Assembly: GCA_015058985.1 (NCBI GenBank)
Contig: SVBH01000002.1
Coordinates: 114,727 to 151,995 of the forward strand
DNA length: 37,269 bases
Reading direction: 5' to 3'
Source of the DNA: Erysipelotrichaceae bacterium
GTDB lineage: Bacteria; Bacillota_I; Bacilli_A; RFN20; DUOF01
Part shown: positions 7,837 through 15,859 of the stretch, piece after piece
How positions within the stretch are numbered: the stretch's first letter is position 1
How the letters are laid out: each line of letters opens with the position of its first letter
Notes under the pieces: generated by a model
Databases searched by the model: none
Told to the model about the DNA's origin: nothing
What the model saw: the letters and a program-made list of their open reading frames with translations, nothing else
Translations under genes and position numbers: made by a program

Positions 7837-8739
7837 TTGAAATACTACTTTTTTAATTCTGATTTAGCAGATGAAATAGTTGAAAAAGAGACTTGTAATG
7901 AATATTATTCTTTTACCAAAACTAAGCACGATAATGTTTATGTTAGTAAAGTACAAATTTTAAAATATAATAAGGACATAGGGAAAGAAGTAGGGGACTA
8001 TATCAGTATTGATATTAATAATCTAGATGATTTTAAAGAAAGAGAACAGGTGTCAGATTTATTAGCTTCCTCAATTAGAAAAATAATAGAAAAATATCAT
8101 TTGAAAGATAATTTTCATGTTTTAGTAGTGGGACTTGGTAATGAAAATGTCATTGCAGATGCTTTAGGACCTGAAACTTGTAAAGGGGTAATTGTTACTA
8201 ATCATTTATACGAGTACGAGAGAAACTCTATAAAAAAAGGCATAGGGAGGGTTTCTATGATTTCTCCTGGAGTGATGGGACAAACAGGATTAGAAACATT
8301 TTCAATTATTAAAGGAATTGCTAAAGAAACAAAACCTGATTTAGTTATTGCCATAGACTCTTTGTGTTCAAGGAGTATCCATAGAATTAATCGAGTAATC
8401 CAAATTACAGATAGTGGCATCAGACCGGGAAGTGGTGTAGGTAATAATCGCAAAGCATTAACAAAAGCTACATTAGGAGTGCCTATTGTAGCTATAGGCG
8501 TTGCAACAGTAGTTGAGATAATAAATTTAGTCAATGAAACATTGGCCTCTGTTGAAAAAAAAGGAACCGCGATTCTAAATCCAAGAGAAAGAAAAGAAAT
8601 ATTAAAAAATTTAACTACTGATGAAAAATACAATATGGTAGTTACTCCAAAAGAAATAGATCAGGATATTATGTATTTATCTACTATCATTGCTACGGGT
8701 ATAAACAAAGTTTTACATAATGACATTAAATACGTATAA
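7837..8739 (+). CDS. gpr: Spore germination protease GPR
   Basis: GPR cuts the small acid-soluble proteins that coat DNA in spores when germination begins. The family signatures are clear: NSDLADEIVE at the N-terminus, VVGLGNENVIADALGPETCKG, SPGVMGQTGLETFSIIKGI, VIAIDSLCSRSI and GIRPGSGVGNNRK. The aspartates in DALGP and AIDSL are those considered catalytic in the aspartic-protease model for this family. The likely start is the TTG at 7837, because the in-frame GTG at 7828 lies inside the ribosome site TTAGGTGA; this gives about 300 aa, shorter than the ~370 aa of Bacillus GPR. The gene sits in the usual holA-gpr order and marks a spore-forming lineage. Confidence 0.93.
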   Translation: MKYYFFNSDLADEIVEKETCNEYYSFTKTKHDNVYVSKVQILKYNKDIGKEVGDYISIDINNLDDFKEREQVSDLLASSIRKIIEKYHLKDNFHVLVVGLGNENVIADALGPETCKGVIVTNHLYEYERNSIKKGIGRVSMISPGVMGQTGLETFSIIKGIAKETKPDLVIAIDSLCSRSIHRINRVIQITDSGIRPGSGVGNNRKALTKATLGVPIVAIGVATVVEIINLVNETLASVEKKGTAILNPRERKEILKNLTTDEKYNMVVTPKEIDQDIMYLSTIIATGINKVLHNDIKYV

Positions 8740-8791
8740 AACGACAAATTATGTCATATAAAATGTTTATATTATAGACAAGGAGGATAAT

Positions 8792-9094
8792 ATGTCGCGA
8801 TTTGTTTTTGATTCTTTAATAGTAGCTTTATTATTGCTTGTCTGTATCTCTTTAATTTCTACGGATGGTACTGATTCTAAGCAAGAACAAATGAATGCTA
8901 TTATTCAAGATTTTGAAAATGATGTAAGTAATGGTACGGTGATTGAGGATGGATATGGACTAGAAGATCCTATCGTTTCTTATCAAGGAAACGGGGTATC
9001 TAATATCACTCATACAATTGGATCTTTTATCGTTCAAGGAGCAAACTTTGGAGTTGATATGGTGATTAAAGTAATCCAAATGGTCATAGGATAA
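8792..9094 (+). CDS. Small single-pass membrane or secreted protein, unknown
   Basis: A 100-aa product with an N-terminal hydrophobic segment (about 5-24) and a charged, polar middle (residues 25-65, including KQEQMNAIIQDFENDV). The C-terminal third is amphipathic (THTIGSFIVQGANFGVDMVIKVIQMVIG). The start has a strong AAGGAGG ribosome site. It occupies the slot where Bacillus has spoIIP and yqxA after gpr, but it lacks the SpoIIP catalytic domain and is far too short. A sporulation role is only suggested by position. A GAAA-loop terminator follows at once, so it ends a transcription unit. Confidence 0.72.
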   Translation: MSRFVFDSLIVALLLLVCISLISTDGTDSKQEQMNAIIQDFENDVSNGTVIEDGYGLEDPIVSYQGNGVSNITHTIGSFIVQGANFGVDMVIKVIQMVIG

Positions 9095-9112
9095 GCACGA
9101 AAGTGCTTTTTT
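9093..9112 (+). terminator. Intrinsic terminator after the small membrane protein
   Basis: AAGCAC (9093-9098) and GTGCTT (9103-9108) form a perfect stem closed by a GAAA tetraloop and followed by T4. It partly overlaps the stop codon of the gene before it. Confidence 0.85.
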
Positions 9113-9148
9113 ATTTGGAAAAAGATAGATTTTAATTGTAATTATTAG

Positions 9149-9154
9149 TATAAT
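9149..9154 (+). promoter_or_regulatory. Probable -10 box of the fmt-lepA operon
   Basis: A perfect TATAAT lies 24 bases before the fmt ATG, after a terminator, so a promoter is expected here. The -35 candidate TAGATT (9126-9131, 17-base spacer) is weak. Confidence 0.5.
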
Positions 9155-9177
9155 TAATTGTGCTTTGAGGTGAAAAT

Positions 9178-10125
9178 ATGGAAATAAAAAATATTAGAAT
9201 TGCTTTTATGGGGACACCTGATTTTGCAACTACTATTTTAGAAGGATTAATTAATCATGGTTATAATGTGGTTGCTGTTATTTCTCAACCTGATAAAGAA
9301 GTTGGAAGAAAGAAAATTATTGAGCCAACTCCTGTTAAAAAAGTTGCTTTAAAATATGGAATCAATGTGTATCAACCTATAAAAATAAGAAAAGATTTTT
9401 CTTTCTTTGAGGAAATAAAACCTGATTTGATTATTACTTGTGCATATGGTCAAATTGTGCCTCAAGAAGTTTTAGATTTCCCTCCATATGGATGTATCAA
9501 TGTTCATGGTTCTTTATTACCTTCTTATAGAGGAGGTGCACCTATTCAAAGAGCTATAATGAATGGTGATAAAAAAACCGGTATTACCATTATGGAAATG
9601 ATTGCAGAAATGGATGCTGGAAAAATGTATTCTAAAGCAGAAGTTAATATTGATATAAATGACACTTATGATGATTTGAGCCAAAAACTTCAAATCAAAG
9701 GTCGTGATTTATTGCTTGAAACTTTACCTTCATATTTGGACTTTTCCTTAAAAGGAGAGGAACAAAATAAAGAAAAAGTTACTTATGCTTTTAATATTAA
9801 AAGAGAAGAAGAAAAGATTGATTGGTATCGATCTAGTTTAGACATTCACAATCATATAAGAGGATTATCTTCTAATCCTGCTACTTATACGATGTTAGAG
9901 GATAAAGAACTTAAAGTATTCAAATCAAAATTATTAGATATAAAAGTAGATGGAATGTTTGAACCAGGAACTATTGCTAAATGTGATAAAAATGGTTTTA
10001 TTGTTAAAACTTTAGATGGATTTATTCACTTAGAAGAAATTCAACTGCAAGGAAAGAAAAGAATGTTTTACAAAGACTTTGTAAATGGCTTAAAAGAAAA
10101 TATAGTTGGAAAAAAATTTAATTAA
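9178..10125 (+). CDS. fmt: Methionyl-tRNA formyltransferase
   Basis: Fmt transfers a formyl group from 10-formyltetrahydrofolate to Met-tRNA(fMet) for translation initiation. The opening IRIAFMGTPDFATTILEGL, the loop ISQPDKEVGRKKIIEPTPVK, and the formyltransferase core CINVHGSLLPSYRGGAPIQR (about 104-123) are diagnostic, with ETGITIMEM replaced here by KTGITIMEM. The C-terminal OB-like domain (about 205-315) has the conserved KREEEKIDWYRSSLDIHNHI. Length (315 aa) is normal. It forms a two-gene unit with lepA 21 bases downstream; in B. subtilis fmt is elsewhere, so this pairing is a local rearrangement. Confidence 0.95.
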   Translation: MEIKNIRIAFMGTPDFATTILEGLINHGYNVVAVISQPDKEVGRKKIIEPTPVKKVALKYGINVYQPIKIRKDFSFFEEIKPDLIITCAYGQIVPQEVLDFPPYGCINVHGSLLPSYRGGAPIQRAIMNGDKKTGITIMEMIAEMDAGKMYSKAEVNIDINDTYDDLSQKLQIKGRDLLLETLPSYLDFSLKGEEQNKEKVTYAFNIKREEEKIDWYRSSLDIHNHIRGLSSNPATYTMLEDKELKVFKSKLLDIKVDGMFEPGTIAKCDKNGFIVKTLDGFIHLEEIQLQGKKRMFYKDFVNGLKENIVGKKFN

Positions 10126-10146
10126 AAAAGAAAGGAGAGTGTATTC

Positions 10147-11952
10147 ATGGAAGATATAAAACGTGTTCGTAATTTTTCTATTATTGCTCATATTGATCAC
10201 GGCAAATCAACTTTAGCAGACAGATTAATTGAATATACCAATACTGTTGAACAAAGAAACATGAAAGCTCAACTTTTAGATAGTTTAGACTTAGAAAGAG
10301 AAAGAGGAATAACTATTAAATTGAATAATGTTCAAATTGTTTATCATGCAGATGATGGTGAAGATTACATATTAAATTTAATAGATACCCCAGGACACGT
10401 TGACTTTACTTATGAAGTATCTAGATCGTTGGCAGCATGTGAAGGGGCACTTCTTGTCGTTGATGCTTCACAAGGAGTAGAAGCTCAAACGTTAGCAAAT
10501 GTTTATTTAGCAATAGATAATAACTTAGAGATTATACCTGTTATTAATAAAATAGATTTACCTAGTGCTGATGTAGATAGAGTTAAAAGAGAAATAGAAA
10601 ATGATATTGGTCTTGAATGTTCTCATGCTCCTTTAGTTAGTGCAAAGACTGGGCTTAACATCAAAGATGTGTTAGAAGCAATAGTAAAATATGTACCTTA
10701 TCCTCAAGGAGATAACAAAGCACCTTTGAAAGCTTTAATATTTGATTCATATTATGATGCATATCGAGGAGTTGTAGTTTTCTTAAGAGTTAAAGATGGT
10801 ACCATAAAACCAGGAGATAAAATCTTAATGATGAATTCTAAAGCAGTTTATGAGGTAATTGAGGTAGGAATAAAAACCCCTAATGAAGTGAAGAAGGATC
10901 GTTTAGAAGCAGGAAATGTTGGTTGGCTAAGTGCTAGTATTAAAAATGTTAATGATGTAAAAGTTGGAGACACGATAACATCTGCAACAAACCCTGCTAT
11001 TGAAGCTTTACCAGGATATCGCCAATTAAATCCAATGGTTTATTCAGGATTATATCCTATAGATAACAGTAAATACAAAGAATTAAAAGAGGCATTAGAA
11101 AAGTTAACTTTAAATGATTCTAGTTTAGTTTATGAAGCTGAGACTTCTCAAGCTTTAGGATTTGGTTTTAGATGTGGTTTCTTAGGTCTACTACACATGG
11201 ATGTCGTTCAAGAAAGAATTGAGAGAGAATATGGAATACCTCTTATTGTTACGTCTCCATCTGTTATTTATCATGTCTATATGACTGATGGTTCAATGAT
11301 TAAAATGGATAACCCTTGTAACCTACCAGAGATTACTAAGATAGATAGAATCGAAGAACCTTATGTAAGTGCTTCTATTATGTGTCCAGGAGACTATGTA
11401 GGAGCAATTATGGAACTTTGCCAAAATAAAAGAGGCATCTATACAGATTTGGTTTATATAGATGATACAAGAATGTCATTAAAATATGAAATCCCTTTAG
11501 CAGAAATTGTTTTTGATTTCTTTGATAAATTAAAATCATATTCAAAGGGGTATGCTTCATTTGATTATACTTTATCAGACTATAAATCCAGTAAATTAGT
11601 GAAAATGGATATTCTTTTAAATGGAGAAATTATTGATGCTTTCTCTACAATAGTTCACAAAGATTTTGCTTATGCAAGAGGGTCTAAAATATGTGATAAA
11701 TTGAAGGATATAATTCCAAGACAACAATTCGAAGTGCCTGTTCAAGCTGCAATAAATGGAAAGATAATTGCTAGATCTACTATCAAAGCGATGAGAAAAG
11801 ATGTTTTAGCTAAATGTTATGGTGGAGATATTACCAGAAAGAAAAAATTGCTAGAAAAGCAAAAAGAAGGAAAGAAAAAAATGAAAGCAATTGGAAGTGT
11901 TGAAGTCCCTCAAGAAGCTTTTATGGCGGTTCTTTCAAATGACGAAGATTAA
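10147..11952 (+). CDS. lepA: Elongation factor 4 (LepA)
   Basis: LepA is a translational GTPase related to EF-G, associated with ribosome assembly and back-translocation. GTPase motifs are intact: G1 AHIDHGKST (about 14-22), switch [11 protein letters not shown]3 DTPGHVDF (about 78-85) and G4 NKIDLP. The LepA C-terminal domain is present with [20 protein letters not shown] and RDIIPRQ-like [17 protein letters not shown] and [18 protein letters not shown]. Length 601 aa is standard. The ATG is behind AAAGGAGAG. An intrinsic terminator overlaps its stop codon. Confidence 0.97.
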   Translation: MEDIKRVRNFSIIAHIDHGKSTLADRLIEYTNTVEQRNMKAQLLDSLDLERERGITIKLNNVQIVYHADDGEDYILNLIDTPGHVDFTYEVSRSLAACEGALLVVDASQGVEAQTLANVYLAIDNNLEIIPVINKIDLPSADVDRVKREIENDIGLECSHAPLVSAKTGLNIKDVLEAIVKYVPYPQGDNKAPLKALIFDSYYDAYRGVVVFLRVKDGTIKPGDKILMMNSKAVYEVIEVGIKTPNEVKKDRLEAGNVGWLSASIKNVNDVKVGDTITSATNPAIEALPGYRQLNPMVYSGLYPIDNSKYKELKEALEKLTLNDSSLVYEAETSQALGFGFRCGFLGLLHMDVVQERIEREYGIPLIVTSPSVIYHVYMTDGSMIKMDNPCNLPEITKIDRIEEPYVSASIMCPGDYVGAIMELCQNKRGIYTDLVYIDDTRMSLKYEIPLAEIVFDFFDKLKSYSKGYASFDYTLSDYKSSKLVKMDILLNGEIIDAFSTIVHKDFAYARGSKICDKLKDIIPRQQFEVPVQAAINGKIIARSTIKAMRKDVLAKCYGGDITRKKKLLEKQKEGKKKMKAIGSVEVPQEAFMAVLSNDED

Positions 11953-11975
11953 AGATGATTTTTTCATCTTTTTTT
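11951..11975 (+). terminator. Intrinsic terminator after lepA
   Basis: AAAGATGA (11951-11958) pairs with TCATCTTT (11964-11971) around TTTTT, then a T-run. Confidence 0.85.
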
Positions 11976-12010
11976 ATTATAAAAAATGTTTAATTTTAGT
12001 GTAAAAAATG

Positions 12011-12038
12011 TTGAAAAATCATAATATAGTAGTAAAAT
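12011..12038 (+). promoter_or_regulatory. Promoter of the lipoprotein gene
   Basis: TTGAAA (12011-12016) and TAAAAT (12033-12038) are 16 bases apart, upstream of a GGGAGG ribosome site. The gene is bounded by terminators on both sides, so it should be transcribed alone. Confidence 0.6.
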
Positions 12039-12062
12039 TAAATTAAAACAGGGAGGAAAGTT

Positions 12063-13658
12063 ATGAATAAAACTTTGAAAAAATTATTGATGGGTCTTAT
12101 TCTGATTCCAGGACTTACTGTAACAGCAGCATGTGGAAAAGATAAAGATCCAGAAAATCCAGATGATGGAACAAGCCAAGAAGGCGGAGAACAAGGAGGA
12201 AGCCAAGGTGGATCACAAGGAGGAAGCCAAGGAGGTTCTGAAGGAGGAAGTTCTTCAGGATTAAATGCAACTGAACAAGCTGCAGCTTATACAACTTTAT
12301 ATGGACATGTAACAAATTTAACTGATGAAGAAACAACTAAAGTGTTAGCATACAAAGCAGATATGGTTGAAAATATGACTATGACTGTTAGTGAATCTTC
12401 AACATTAGACACAACTATTAAAGAGATGTTAAATGCAGGATTTGCTGAAATGGGAGATACTTATGGTGCAAGTATGTCAGCAGGTTATAATTTAACAACT
12501 GGTGAAGCTTATGCTGAATTTGCTGAAGGAGAAGGAGCAACAAGAGAAGTAACTGATGGAACATATATTATTAGAGAAGGAAATAATTATGTTTTATATG
12601 AATTAGAACAATATTGGGTTAATGAAGAACCTGAACCTGTTACTGAAAAATCAGCTTCTTATGTAGGAGCAGATTATTTAGTTAAATCAGAATATACTCT
12701 TGAAAGTGTTTCAGAGGGATTAGAATTTTTAGGATTAGTATCAGAATTTTCTACTTATGATGCTTTCAAAGCAGGAGCTATTGATTTCTTATTTGAAGAA
12801 ATGGGTGGAGATTTTGGTGTCAGTGCAAATGATGCTGTATATAATCTAACTTTAGCTGATGGAGTATATACATTATCAGCAACCCTTGCTAAAGATAATT
12901 TATCAGTAGATATGGACGGAATGACTGTTGTAGGAGATTTAGATGCTAAAATTGAATTTAAATTTAATACTTCTGGCATCCTTAACGCAGATTTTGAATA
13001 TGGAATGGAAGGAACTATGACATTCCCTAAAGAAATGTTTGAAGGACTTGTAGCAGAAGATGTTCCTGTTGATGTAGTAATGGTAGCTTCTTCTAAAACA
13101 CATGATTTCTCTACAACTTTAGATTCAGCTATTCTAGAAGCAGACTATAGTTCCTTTGTTGATGGAACAATTGAACCAATCGATGTTTATGTTGGAACAT
13201 ACATTGATGGAGTAAGCGTGGGATTGTACAATGGAGATGCTGTTTTTGGGGCAACTTTAGAATTACCAAATATAGAAGAACATTACCCAAATGCTACATA
13301 TACTGAATGGTATTTAGATGAAGAATGCACAATTTTAGCTTCAACATTAGAAACTTTACCTTCATATGATATTAGTCTATATGCTAGAACAGAAACTTTA
13401 GATGAAGGATATGCTTTAGTAACTATTGTTGGAAAACATCTAGATTATGATAACTACCTAAGAACTTCTTATCGATTGATGGAAATTGAATTAGAAGAAA
13501 CATGTGATTTAGGTGCATATTTTAGTGATAATCCTTATATAGTAGTTTCTGATATCACAGTTAATGGAGAAGCTGTTAATGAAGACCATGTCATTACATT
13601 AGTAAGTGGTCAAAAATATGTTGTTCAATATTATTTCACTGAAGATTATGGTGAATAA
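12063..13658 (+). CDS. Large surface lipoprotein, unknown function
   Basis: The product (531 aa) begins with a lipoprotein signal peptide: KKLLMGLILIPGLTVTAAC, lipid-anchor Cys24. A low-complexity linker follows (about 39-66), built of GGSQ/GGSE units, likely spacing the domain from the membrane. The body is acidic (pI clearly low) and rich in Thr, Glu, Ala and Gly, with strand-like patches, resembling LppX/LolA-like bacterial lipoproteins only in general style. Near residues 375-450 there is a motif with WYLDEECT and LYARTE like an InlB B-repeat/Flg_new cell-wall module. The function is not recognised. Monocistronic between a promoter and a strong terminator. Confidence 0.88.
   Translation: MNKTLKKLLMGLILIPGLTVTAACGKDKDPENPDDGTSQEGGEQGGSQGGSQGGSQGGSEGGSSSGLNATEQAAAYTTLYGHVTNLTDEETTKVLAYKADMVENMTMTVSESSTLDTTIKEMLNAGFAEMGDTYGASMSAGYNLTTGEAYAEFAEGEGATREVTDGTYIIREGNNYVLYELEQYWVNEEPEPVTEKSASYVGADYLVKSEYTLESVSEGLEFLGLVSEFSTYDAFKAGAIDFLFEEMGGDFGVSANDAVYNLTLADGVYTLSATLAKDNLSVDMDGMTVVGDLDAKIEFKFNTSGILNADFEYGMEGTMTFPKEMFEGLVAEDVPVDVVMVASSKTHDFSTTLDSAILEADYSSFVDGTIEPIDVYVGTYIDGVSVGLYNGDAVFGATLELPNIEEHYPNATYTEWYLDEECTILASTLETLPSYDISLYARTETLDEGYALVTIVGKHLDYDNYLRTSYRLMEIELEETCDLGAYFSDNPYIVVSDITVNGEAVNEDHVITLVSGQKYVVQYYFTEDYGE
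12183..12250 (+). repeat. In-frame tandem repeat coding GGSQ units
   Basis: Imperfect 12-base units (such as GGAGGAAGCCAA) are repeated about five times in the lipoprotein linker. Such repeats can change copy number by slippage without breaking the reading frame. Confidence 0.75.
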
Positions 13659-13679
13659 TAATTAAATATGCTCAAATTT

Positions 13680-13709
13680 AAAGGATTTGCCTAATGGTAA
13701 GTCCTTTTT
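13680..13709 (+). terminator. Intrinsic terminator after the lipoprotein gene
   Basis: A 12-base stem (13680-13691 with 13696-13707, two G-T pairs) is closed by TAAT and ends in a T-run. Confidence 0.88.
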
Positions 13710-13741
13710 ATATTGCAATTTTTTATTTAAAGAAAAAATAC

Positions 13742-13771
13742 TTTAATTATTTATAATAATTATGGTAAAAT
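13742..13771 (+). promoter_or_regulatory. Probable promoter of the jetABC operon
   Basis: TTTAAT (13742-13747) and an extended -10 TGGTAAAAT (13763-13771) have an 18-base spacer. A second TATAAT occurs at 13752-13757. The site lies between the preceding terminator and the AGGAGG of jetA. Confidence 0.45.
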
Positions 13772-13801
13772 TATGTCGATGGGACAATAGGAGGTTTTGC
13801 T

Positions 13802-15217
13802 GTGGAATTATTTAATGTTATACCAAGCAATATGTTTTCAGTTTTCACCTCTAAGAACAAAGAAGTATATGCCTCAAGTTTGTTAATACTTAGACAATTA
13901 TTCAAACAAGAAGTTATGATTGAAAAAGAAAAATTAACTTCTTCATTAATTAATAGCCTTGAACAACAACTATACAGCATTGACATGAGTGAAGAAAATG
14001 AAGTAGATGTAAACAAAATTGGTAAAGATGCTTTGTCTTTAGCACGTTTTATTATTCGTAAATTTAGAGATACTGGTTGGATTGAAGTAGAATATGAAAA
14101 CAAAACATCGTTTGTAGAACATATTACTTTGCCACCTTATACAATTAAATTACTAAATACTTTACATGATATCGTTGAAGAAGAAACAAGAGAATATTCA
14201 ACTTATATGTTTGCGATTTATTCAAACTTAAAACAAGCAGACTTAGAAAAAGAAGAATATCGTTATACTTCACTAATTAATGCTTATGATAAAACTTTAG
14301 AATTAGAGAATGAATTAAAACTTTTATACCATAACTTAAGAAGAAAGTTTAATAGATTATCAGTTTTAAACACTGTAAATGAAATGCTACATGATCACTT
14401 TGATGAATACCAACAAAGAATCATTAATCAAATTTATTTACCTTTAAAAACTAAAGACTCAATTACTAGATTCAAAGGAAGTGTCTTTGCAATCTTAAAT
14501 AAATGGTTAAAAGATAAAGATATAATCGATGGAATTAGTCAACAAGCTGCTAAATATCATCATGAAGAAGATGACTTTAAGGCAAAACAAGAAGTCTTGA
14601 TGAAGATGTATCATATCATTGATAAGATTAATGATTTAGAGGAACTATTAGAAAAGATTGATATTAAGAACAATGATTATGTTTCTTCTACCGCAGATAA
14701 AATGAAATATTTATTAAACTCTGATAAATCAATCAAAGGAAAATTAGTAAAGATTATTGAAAAACTTGCAGTGGAACATGAATATGGTGGTTCTTCATGT
14801 TTAGAGATTTGTAAAGATAAGATTAACTTTATGTACAATGGATATGTGACAGAACGTTCTGTTTTTACAAGAGCTAATCCTACTAAACTAGGCGATGCTG
14901 AACCTGTCGCAATAAATGTCTTTGATGATGATGTAGGAAGTGCTTTAGGAAATCAATTTATTCTTGATACTTTAAACCCTTATTCAACTGAAAAAGTATA
15001 TGAGTTCATGGAAAGACAATTGATTGATAAAAATGAAATTAAAAGTACTGATTTAAGAATTGATAACATTCAAGATTTAGTTATGACAATCTTTGCAATG
15101 TTAAAAGGAGATTCTTCAAGAAGCTTCTATAAAGTAGAAATGTTTGATGGAATGGTACAAAACTGGGAATACAATATTCCCAATATGGAATTTAAAAGGA
15201 GGAAGAAAGCATGCTAG
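13802..15217 (+). CDS. jetA: JetA-like kleisin of a Wadjet/MksBEF-type SMC complex
   Basis: The opening MELFNVIPSNMFSVFTSKNK, with a following Y-A-S-L-L-I-L-R-like helix, matches the Wadjet JetA (DUF5716) family, the kleisin partner of the SMC-like ATPase. The 471-aa product is helical throughout: a winged-helix-like N-terminal part, a long central coiled coil (about 150-300) and a C-terminal domain. It starts at GTG behind TAGGAGG. It overlaps the next gene by 7 bases (ATGCTAG), and the order A-B-C is that of jet operons. Family assignment is from pattern memory, not a search. In this role it would bridge the JetC heads and recruit JetB. Confidence 0.82.
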   Translation: MELFNVIPSNMFSVFTSKNKEVYASSLLILRQLFKQEVMIEKEKLTSSLINSLEQQLYSIDMSEENEVDVNKIGKDALSLARFIIRKFRDTGWIEVEYENKTSFVEHITLPPYTIKLLNTLHDIVEEETREYSTYMFAIYSNLKQADLEKEEYRYTSLINAYDKTLELENELKLLYHNLRRKFNRLSVLNTVNEMLHDHFDEYQQRIINQIYLPLKTKDSITRFKGSVFAILNKWLKDKDIIDGISQQAAKYHHEEDDFKAKQEVLMKMYHIIDKINDLEELLEKIDIKNNDYVSSTADKMKYLLNSDKSIKGKLVKIIEKLAVEHEYGGSSCLEICKDKINFMYNGYVTERSVFTRANPTKLGDAEPVAINVFDDDVGSALGNQFILDTLNPYSTEKVYEFMERQLIDKNEIKSTDLRIDNIQDLVMTIFAMLKGDSSRSFYKVEMFDGMVQNWEYNIPNMEFKRRKKAC

Positions 15218-15852
15218 ATGAAGAAAAATATTATATGCTAACTGACTTAGAAAAAGAAAAATTTGCTAAAGTTGGTTCATATTTATTAGCCCATACTTTC
15301 TTAACAAGAGAGATTTACGAAACAAAAGATAAATTAGGCAAGATTAATCCTGATTATCGTTTTGTTGAAAAATATTATGAAATGTTTGATAAATACTACG
15401 ATATGTTTGGTTATAAATTAGAAAAAGATGATGTCTATGGAATTATCCAAATCAACAATAAATATAACCATAACATAGTTCGTTTAGATAAGTTTACAAC
15501 TTTATTGCTTTTGTCTTTAAGAATGATTTATGATGATGGAAGAAGTCAAAGTGCTTATTCTTCAAATAATGCTGTTTACACTTCTATCGGTGGCATTATT
15601 CAAAAAATGTTTGACTTAAAGATTATTACTAAGAAACCTACAATCAAAGAAATGTCTGAAGGTTTTAAAAATATTAATAGATACAATGTTATCTCTAAAT
15701 TAGATAAAACATTTGAAGATATAACTAGTAATATCGTGGTTTTACCTACAATCACTAAGGTTGTAAGTAATGAAAAGATAAATGCTATTTTCGCAATGGT
15801 TTTTGACAATGAGTTAGGAACTGAAAGTGAAACTGTTGGTGAAGGGAATTAG
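15211..15852 (+). CDS. jetB: JetB-like (DUF4194, MksE-type) subunit
   Basis: The 213-aa product has the pattern of DUF4194 proteins, the winged-helix KITE-like partner of Wadjet/MksBEF complexes. Typical parts are the helical start, YYDMFGYKLEKDDVYGIIQI (about 62-81), and the helix LDKFTTLLLLSLRMIYDDGR (about 92-111). In the complex it binds the kleisin JetA and stabilises the ATPase core. It starts within jetA and ends 7 bases before the first possible jetC ATG, so the three genes form one operon with coupled translation. Confidence 0.83.
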   Translation: MLDEEKYYMLTDLEKEKFAKVGSYLLAHTFLTREIYETKDKLGKINPDYRFVEKYYEMFDKYYDMFGYKLEKDDVYGIIQINNKYNHNIVRLDKFTTLLLLSLRMIYDDGRSQSAYSSNNAVYTSIGGIIQKMFDLKIITKKPTIKEMSEGFKNINRYNVISKLDKTFEDITSNIVVLPTITKVVSNEKINAIFAMVFDNELGTESETVGEGN

Positions 15853-15859
15853 GTGATAA

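Noticed and set aside
8202-8633. 143-aa minus-strand frame within gpr
   Set aside because: It is opposite the conserved gpr motifs and has no independent ribosome site or family resemblance.
8792-9094. spoIIP in the usual slot after gpr
   Set aside because: The product is only 100 aa and lacks any hydrolase domain; kept as an unknown membrane protein.
12115-12336. Leucine-rich open frame on the minus strand opposite the lipoprotein linker
   Set aside because: It mirrors the repeat-rich linker on the other strand, has no ribosome site, and gives a low-complexity Leu/His product; a shadow.
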